From positions 124,001-188,000 of the forward strand of contig CAWASG010000001.1 of assembly GCA_963784615.1 (NCBI GenBank): 64,000 nucleotides of DNA, written 5' to 3'. Made by a program: the position numbers and the translations under genes. Below, one piece after another: positions 60,401 to 64,000 of this stretch (its first letter is position 1; every line of letters begins with the position of its first letter). The DNA is from UBA11403 sp963784615 (GTDB lineage: Bacteria; Pseudomonadota; Gammaproteobacteria; Legionellales; Legionellaceae). The notes below the pieces were generated by a model. That model worked only from the letters and a program-made list of their open reading frames with translations, was not told the DNA's origin and made no database searches.

Positions 60401-62364
60401 TAGGTATGAACATCGACACAACTGATTTTACTGTTGTGGGCGTCGGCGACATGGCGGGTGATGTCTTTGGAAATGGTATGTTGTTGTCTAAACATATTAA
60501 ATTAGTCGCAGCATTTAACCATATGCATATCTTTATTGACCCGGATCCTTCAGCTGATATTAGCTTTAACGAGCGCGAGCGTATGTTTAATTTGCCTCGT
60601 TCAACCTGGGCTGATTATGATGCCACGCTCATTTCACAAGGTGGCGGTGTATTTAACCGAAATGCAAAATCAATCCCGGTTTCCCCCGAGATGAAAAGTG
60701 TTTTTGATATCAATGTAGACGCTATAGAACCTAATGACTTAATTCGCCATTTATTAAAGAGTAGAGTTGATCTGTTGTGGAGTGCGGGCATCGGTACGTT
60801 CGTCAAAGCGGAAAATCAAAACAATTTGGATGTGGGTGATCGGTTTAATGATCCCATTCGTATCAATGGGTCTGAATTACGCTGCAAAGTAGTAGGGGAG
60901 GGTGGTAACCTTGGTTTTACTCAGTTAGGTCGAGTGGAATATGCGCTAATTGGTGGGCAAATTTATACCGACTTTATTGATAACTCTGCAGGCGTTAGTT
61001 GTTCCGATAAAGAAGTTAATATCAAAATATTATTAAACAGGGTCGTTAAAGCAGGTGATTTAACTGAGAAACAGCGCAACGCTTTATTGGTTGAAATGAC
61101 CGGAGAGGTGTCTCAGTTGGTTCTACGTGAAAATTATTTGCAGCCACGTTCCATCAGTTTAACGCATGCTCAAGCCGTTCGTATCATGGAGTTACATCGT
61201 CGCTATATGAATGAGCTAGAGCGTGTTGGTAAATTAGATCGAGACCTGGAGTTTTTACCGAGTGAAAAGATACTGGGTGAACGTAAAGCCATGGACAAAG
61301 CATTAACCGCTCCAGAAATTTCAGTCTTAATTTGTTATAGCAAAATTGTGCTGAAAGAGTTGATTCTGGCATCAGACGTTCCTGAAGAGCCCCTTTTAAA
61401 TTCACTGTTGATCAATGCATTTCCTAAGCCGCTGCAAAAGACATATAGCGAGCAAATGCAACAACACCCACTTCGCCGAGAAATTATAGCGACGCAAGTG
61501 TGTAATCTTATTGTTGATGAGACAGGTTTCAGCTTTGTTCATCGGCTTCAGGATGAAACGGGCGCATCCGTTCCTGCTATTGTCCGTGCCTACATGATTG
61601 CACGAAAAGTGTTAAATATGGAGGTTATCTGGAAACAGATTGAAGCACTGGATGGTCAAGTGAGTGTTGAGCAACAGCACCACATGCTGATGACTTATGT
61701 TCGCTTGATTCGACGAGTGACACGATGGTTTTTACGTAGTAATCGTATGCGAATTGATATGGATGAAGCTGTAAAAATTTATTCTAATGGTGTCGCCGAG
61801 TTGAAAAATGCCATGCCGAATATTCTGACTGAGGGGAACCGTAAATTATACGATAATCTGTATAGTGAGTTTATTCAAAAAGACATTCCAAATGCATTAG
61901 CACATGAACTGACGATTACAAGAGGGTTGTTTGCAGCGATGGATATCATCGAAATCGCTCAGGAACTTGATGTGACTGTCAGTGAGGTTGCAAAAGTATA
62001 TTTTGGTATAGGTGAATTTCTTGATTTGAACTGGATTCGTACACAAGTCATCATACATCCAACGGATAATCACTGGGAGACCTTATCCCGAGAGGCTCTT
62101 CGAGATGATTTGGATTGGCAACAACGGTTATTAACCGATGGTGTTGTCCGGGTATCTGGAGATGGAGTACCCTTGTTGGAAAGGTTTGAGAGCTGGTCGA
62201 AGAAACATGAGAGACTGGTTGAGCGCTGGCGCTCTGTATTGGCTAATTTGCGATCCGTGCAAGTGTTGAATTACACAATGTTTTTTGTGGCCATCCGCGA
62301 ACTTTTAGATCTCACGCAAACGACCATGCAGGAGTCTGAAAATAGTAAAGAAAAAATAGTTTAA
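57487..62364 (+). CDS. gdhB: NAD-dependent glutamate dehydrogenase, 180-kDa class
   Basis: Catabolic enzyme converting glutamate to 2-oxoglutarate and ammonia with NAD. The 1625-residue product matches the large class (P. aeruginosa GdhB, about 1620). It has a long N-terminal regulatory region with ACT-like parts (about 50-600), then the catalytic GDH domain: GGLRWSDRREDFRTEILGLM near 817 and NSVIVPSGAKGGFV with the catalytic Lys. The NAD-binding part includes VVGVGDMAGDVFGNGML and GEGGNLGFTQLGR. A helical C-terminal domain completes it. AGGAGAACTTGT fixes ATG 57487; the frame is open 33 codons upstream. This route fits an amino-acid-using organism such as Legionella. Confidence 0.96.
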   Translation: MTYKFEEGKDAIINAVIHKSQYKKEDVLHDVFVEFVRQFYATVALEDLQSRSVDDLYAAAANFTSLFHLRHPREIKTRIYNPNFELHGWQSTHTIIEILCDDMPFLVDSIRLVLARMHIASFLIIHMGGLHVERNDHDDVIRILKKGARTTDKSRNEAAVLVEIECQTDPAVLEELKLKLGKALEDTLLVSDDWMAMREKVRELTAELDSPPKTLDKNEVDETQAFLRWIEDHHFTFLGIRDYELVQKNDETLLQAIPNTSLGVLKLDSGKGNARNVSTMSPEARGLLLSSHILVMSKTNTEASVHRNAYTDYIGVKRFNSAGQVIGERRIIGLYTSEAYHTNPKHIPFLRHKVTQIIKNSKLSPNSHAGRVLLNIIDTLPRDDLIQASEEEILEMAMGIFYMQERRRIRLFSRVDVYRRFVSCLVYVPKDIYNSELRRAMQKVLSDSLQGNVIAFTTLFGESTLARIHFIVRINPDNPESYDFNYIEKRLIEVGRSWNDDFQAELEEGFGEEKGHRLFVKYKSAFQTGYTSNFSPKTALFDIKHIEQLSEKSPIGMNFYKPLDENSEYYRLKIYRHDHTIPLSDVLPILENMGLRAITERPYVLTLANGKETWINDFTLQYKGALEFNLDDIRELFQNSFTHFWFGDAENDGFNKLVLSAGLDWRQVAVLRTYAKYFKQIGFTFSQDYIEDALNNNPLVAKKLEKLFHTRFSPEEMNNRDKQFKDLVDDILFDLDKVENLDEDKIIRQYVHAISATMRTNYFQVLDNNEPKNTISIKLNSRNIPGVPRPCPLFEIFVYSPAFEGVHLRCGKVARGGLRWSDRREDFRTEILGLMKAQQVKNSVIVPSGAKGGFVLKQLPPDSSREETQAEGIRCYQMFIRSLLDITDNYQESEVCKPKSVICYDEDDPYLVVAADKGTATFSDIANAISVEYGFWLGDAFASGGSMGYDHKKMGITAKGAWESVKRHFYEVGMNIDTTDFTVVGVGDMAGDVFGNGMLLSKHIKLVAAFNHMHIFIDPDPSADISFNERERMFNLPRSTWADYDATLISQGGGVFNRNAKSIPVSPEMKSVFDINVDAIEPNDLIRHLLKSRVDLLWSAGIGTFVKAENQNNLDVGDRFNDPIRINGSELRCKVVGEGGNLGFTQLGRVEYALIGGQIYTDFIDNSAGVSCSDKEVNIKILLNRVVKAGDLTEKQRNALLVEMTGEVSQLVLRENYLQPRSISLTHAQAVRIMELHRRYMNELERVGKLDRDLEFLPSEKILGERKAMDKALTAPEISVLICYSKIVLKELILASDVPEEPLLNSLLINAFPKPLQKTYSEQMQQHPLRREIIATQVCNLIVDETGFSFVHRLQDETGASVPAIVRAYMIARKVLNMEVIWKQIEALDGQVSVEQQHHMLMTYVRLIRRVTRWFLRSNRMRIDMDEAVKIYSNGVAELKNAMPNILTEGNRKLYDNLYSEFIQKDIPNALAHELTITRGLFAAMDIIEIAQELDVTVSEVAKVYFGIGEFLDLNWIRTQVIIHPTDNHWETLSREALRDDLDWQQRLLTDGVVRVSGDGVPLLERFESWSKKHERLVERWRSVLANLRSVQVLNYTMFFVAIRELLDLTQTTMQESENSKEKIV

Positions 62365-62384
62365 TGTTGATTGTCATTGCTGTT

Positions 62385-62541
62385 AAGTGAAGGGAATTAA
62401 TCGGAGTAGGTTGGTGCGTAGGTTGGTGCGTAGGTTGGGTTGAGCGAGAGCGAAGCCCAACCTGGGCGGTTTTGTTGGGCTTCGCTCTCGCTCAACCCAA
62501 CCTACGCACCAACCTAAACCGATTAATTCCCTTCACTTCCC
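62385..62541. repeat. Complete extended GTAGGTTGG-family element, copy 6
   Basis: The best-preserved full element. Outer terminal inverted repeats AAGTGAAGGGAATTAATCGG (62385-62404) and complement (62519-62538). Inside, two GTAGGTTGGTGC units, then the core arms with an 18-bp loop, then one CGCACCAACCTA unit. It lies between gdhB and the cytochrome b561 gene. Confidence 0.93.
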
Positions 62542-62597
62542 TTGATAGCGCTGCACCAAGGCTACCAATATAATTTTTAAAACATGGAGTGTAGATA

Positions 62598-63152
62598 ATG
62601 AGAGAAAAAAAGGTTGATTCATATTCCGCCGGATCAAAATGGATTCACTGGATAGTGGCGGTATTGGTTTTGATGATGCTGTCGTTTGGCTTTTTTTTGG
62701 AAGATGTCCCCGAGCAATTTCAATCGACAGCTTATATGATGCATAAATCCATTGGGCTAACGATTTTCTTTTTAATGGTTGCGCGTCTTTTCTGGATAAA
62801 ATATACAGGAAAGCCCGAGTTGCCGTTTTCGGTTCCTCGTTGGGAGCGGATTTTCTCTCAGATCATTCAAGTCAGTCTGTATGTTTGTCTTTTTGCAATG
62901 CCACTTGCCGGTTGGGTGATGTCGGTTGCCAAAGATAGAGTTCCAACATTTTTTGGCTTGTTTTCGATGCCATTATATGGCATTCCGGTCGATAACGAGT
63001 TATCCGAATGGATGGAAAGTGCGCATGAAACTATTGCTTATATATTAATAGTGCTCATTGCGTTGCATATTGCTGGTGCGTTGAAACATCATTTTATTGA
63101 TAAAGATAAGGTTATGCGCCGTATGTTAAGTAATGCGCGAAAGGACCTTTAA
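62598..63152 (+). CDS. Cytochrome b561 family protein
   Basis: Inner-membrane di-heme b-type cytochrome of the bacterial CybB/YodB family, probably moving electrons between quinol and other partners. The 184-residue protein has four helices and candidate heme His residues in SKWIHWIVAV (H18), YMMHKSIG (H49), SAHETIAY (near 143) and ALHIAGALKHHF (near 156). GGAGTGTAGATA precedes the ATG. Its 3' end overlaps the convergent ygfX by 27 bp. The physiological partner is unknown. Confidence 0.9.
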   Translation: MREKKVDSYSAGSKWIHWIVAVLVLMMLSFGFFLEDVPEQFQSTAYMMHKSIGLTIFFLMVARLFWIKYTGKPELPFSVPRWERIFSQIIQVSLYVCLFAMPLAGWVMSVAKDRVPTFFGLFSMPLYGIPVDNELSEWMESAHETIAYILIVLIALHIAGALKHHFIDKDKVMRRMLSNARKDL

Positions 63153-63542
63153 TCGTCGATGTTGGTCTTGGGTGATTTGATCATTAAACAAGATCAACGT
63201 TTTTTTTCCGGTATTATTCTTCAGGCGCAGTAGGAGAAAAAAGCCGCCATCAAAATGGATATGTACGGAGTCATATCGCGCTTGATGGCCTTGGCAAAAT
63301 TCCAGTATCCAGAAGCGCGCATGACGCGTTAGACATTTATAATGGGGATGGGGTGAGCACAATCGCTGAGCACTGCGATGCGACAAAATCAACAGTAAAA
63401 TACCCATAATAATGAGAGACAGGTGAAAAGGCGATTGCAGAAGCAGCGCCGCCGCTGCCAGGTGAGCAAAGCTAATGCATCGTAAAAAATCACGTGATGG
63501 GTTAAATACGATATTGACGTCGAATAACGGTAACAATGTCAA
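63126..63542 (-). CDS. ygfX: YgfX-like (CptA) inner-membrane protein
   Basis: A 138-residue protein at the position of E. coli ygfX. It has two adjacent N-terminal membrane helices (about 22-55, AHLAAAALLLQ and LSLIIMGILLLILS) and a C-terminal soluble beta-rich domain with FFLLLRL. Sequence identity to E. coli looks low, so the call rests on topology, length and its place after sdhE. E. coli YgfX was reported as a toxin acting on FtsZ/MreB, though that role is debated. The start is TTG at 63542, overlapping sdhE by 41 bp; no ATG is available. Confidence 0.7.
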   Translation of the reverse strand: MTLLPLFDVNIVFNPSRDFLRCISFAHLAAAALLLQSPFHLSLIIMGILLLILSHRSAQRLCSPHPHYKCLTRHARFWILEFCQGHQARYDSVHIHFDGGFFLLLRLKNNTGKKTLILFNDQITQDQHRRLKVLSRIT

Positions 63543-63762
63543 CTAACTCCTGCTCGAATGGTACGTTGCTTCCCATTAACCAGACATAGATATCTGGATC
63601 AGGATAGGTGAGCAACTGTTCAAATGCACTGACTTGTTTCTCGTTTAAGTTGTCTAGATGCTCCGATACGAATCGATTGAGTATTAAATCAAGCTCAAGC
63701 ATCCCACGACGACATTGCCATTTAATTTTTGCTTTTGAAGGGCTTGAGATCAAAATAAGCAT
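63502..63762 (-). CDS. sdhE: FAD assembly factor SdhE
   Basis: Small protein that promotes covalent flavinylation of SdhA. The 86-residue protein carries the RGxxE motif region CRRGMLELDLIL, then FEQLLTYPDPDIYVWLMG, both typical of SdhE. It is divergent from ygfZ and coupled to ygfX, as in E. coli. The ribosome site is weak (TTCGG before ATG 63762). Confidence 0.92.
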   Translation of the reverse strand: MLILISSPSKAKIKWQCRRGMLELDLILNRFVSEHLDNLNEKQVSAFEQLLTYPDPDIYVWLMGSNVPFEQELVDIVTVIRRQYRI

Positions 63763-63817
63763 CCGAATTAAAAAAATGAAATCTTACACTATTTGAAGAA
63801 AAGAACACAGGGTTAAT

Positions 63818-64000
63818 ATGAATCATCTAATCTATTCAAGACACTACACAGCGATACATCCTCTTTCAGTGGAACTGCATTACTTGCCGAAAACCAATTA
63901 TCTATTCGATTTAGATTATTTAAGCGTTATTCAGGTGGAAGGGGATAAGGCGTCAGAATGTCTTCAAGGGCAGTTGAGTTGCGATATGCGCGCTGTCTCT
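63818..64000 (+). CDS. ygfZ: tRNA-modifying protein YgfZ (5' part only)
   Basis: Folate-binding protein of the GcvT-like family that supports iron-sulfur enzymes such as MiaB. The frame opens at ATG 63818 and runs off the window after 61 codons. The visible part ends in VEGDKASECLQGQLSCDM, close to the conserved GxDxxxFLQGQxTxD motif of YgfZ. The divergent sdhE-ygfX pair supports the call. Confidence 0.85.
   Translation, partial: MNHLIYSRHYTAIHPLSVELHYLPKTNYLFDLDYLSVIQVEGDKASECLQGQLSCDMRAVS

Noticed and set aside
62406..62427. Tandem GTAGGTTGGTGC units as a CRISPR-like array
   Set aside because: Units are 12 bp, directly adjacent, with no spacers and no cas genes.
1..64000. Prophage, IS transposase, integrase or defence island
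   Set aside because: No gene for a transposase, integrase, restriction enzyme, toxin-antitoxin pair (other than the debated ygfX) or phage protein was recognised; gene order is core.

Overview
The window looks like core chromosome of a gammaproteobacterium with moderate GC, most likely in the order Legionellales (Legionella, Coxiella or Aquicella relatives). This is inferred from gene content and order: a paired GspD/GspE type II secretion locus, a pilMNOPQ-aroK-aroB-damX cluster beside mrcA, ruvB-tolQRAB, guaB-guaA-tadA, ribF-ileS-lspA, ygfZ divergent from sdhE-ygfX, a 180-kDa class NAD-glutamate dehydrogenase, a secreted S1/P1-type nuclease and small beta-barrel and L,D-transpeptidase proteins. 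No rRNA, prophage, transposase gene or CRISPR array is visible, so the genus is not fixed.

Layout. 1-3.7 kb: type II secretion gspE (cut by the window edge) and gspD. 3.8-5.6 kb: a beta-barrel protein, tRNA-Met, an unknown membrane protein and a 52-residue lipoprotein. 5.6-11.4 kb: a minus-strand run MFS-miaB-rluD-pgeF-degP. 11.8-14.3 kb: an orphan amino-acid-binding protein facing the lytic transglycosylase slt. 14.4-19.0 kb: purB-nadB-nadA. 19.1-29.3 kb: a second MFS carrier, guaB, guaA, tadA, ruvB, tolQ-tolR-tolA-tolB. 29.5-40.8 kb: S1/P1 nuclease, acs, ybiT-like ABC-F, mltA, a long L,D-transpeptidase, mrcA, rlmI. 40.9-49.0 kb: pilM-N-O-P-Q, aroK, aroB, damX. 49-57 kb: an unrecognised acidic Ser-rich protein, uspA, ribF-ileS-lspA, a secreted nucleoside-phosphorylase-family protein, a probable small RNA and a second L,D-transpeptidase. 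57.5-64 kb: NAD-glutamate dehydrogenase, cytochrome b561, ygfX, sdhE and the start of ygfZ.

Many genes build, cut or span the cell envelope: PBP1A, Slt, MltA, two YkuD-type L,D-transpeptidases, DamX, Tol, LspA, type IV pilus and type II secretion. The rest is mostly NAD, guanine nucleotide, chorismate and flavin synthesis, tRNA/rRNA modification and acetate or glutamate catabolism.

The most striking non-coding feature is the density of long inverted repeats, at least six families, nearly all between genes. The main one (core GTAGGTTGGGTTGAGCGAGA and its complement) has six paired copies plus several solo arms. Some copies carry an outer AT-rich terminal inverted repeat, so they look like a MITE-like or REP-like element. 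Repeat sequence supplies the stop codons of tadA, mltA and lspA. No complete new multi-gene system is evident. The best leads for something undescribed are the repeat family, the short transcript at 56.3-56.4 kb, the orphan acidic protein at 49-50 kb, and the secreted nucleosidase-like protein with Asn at the catalytic Asp position.
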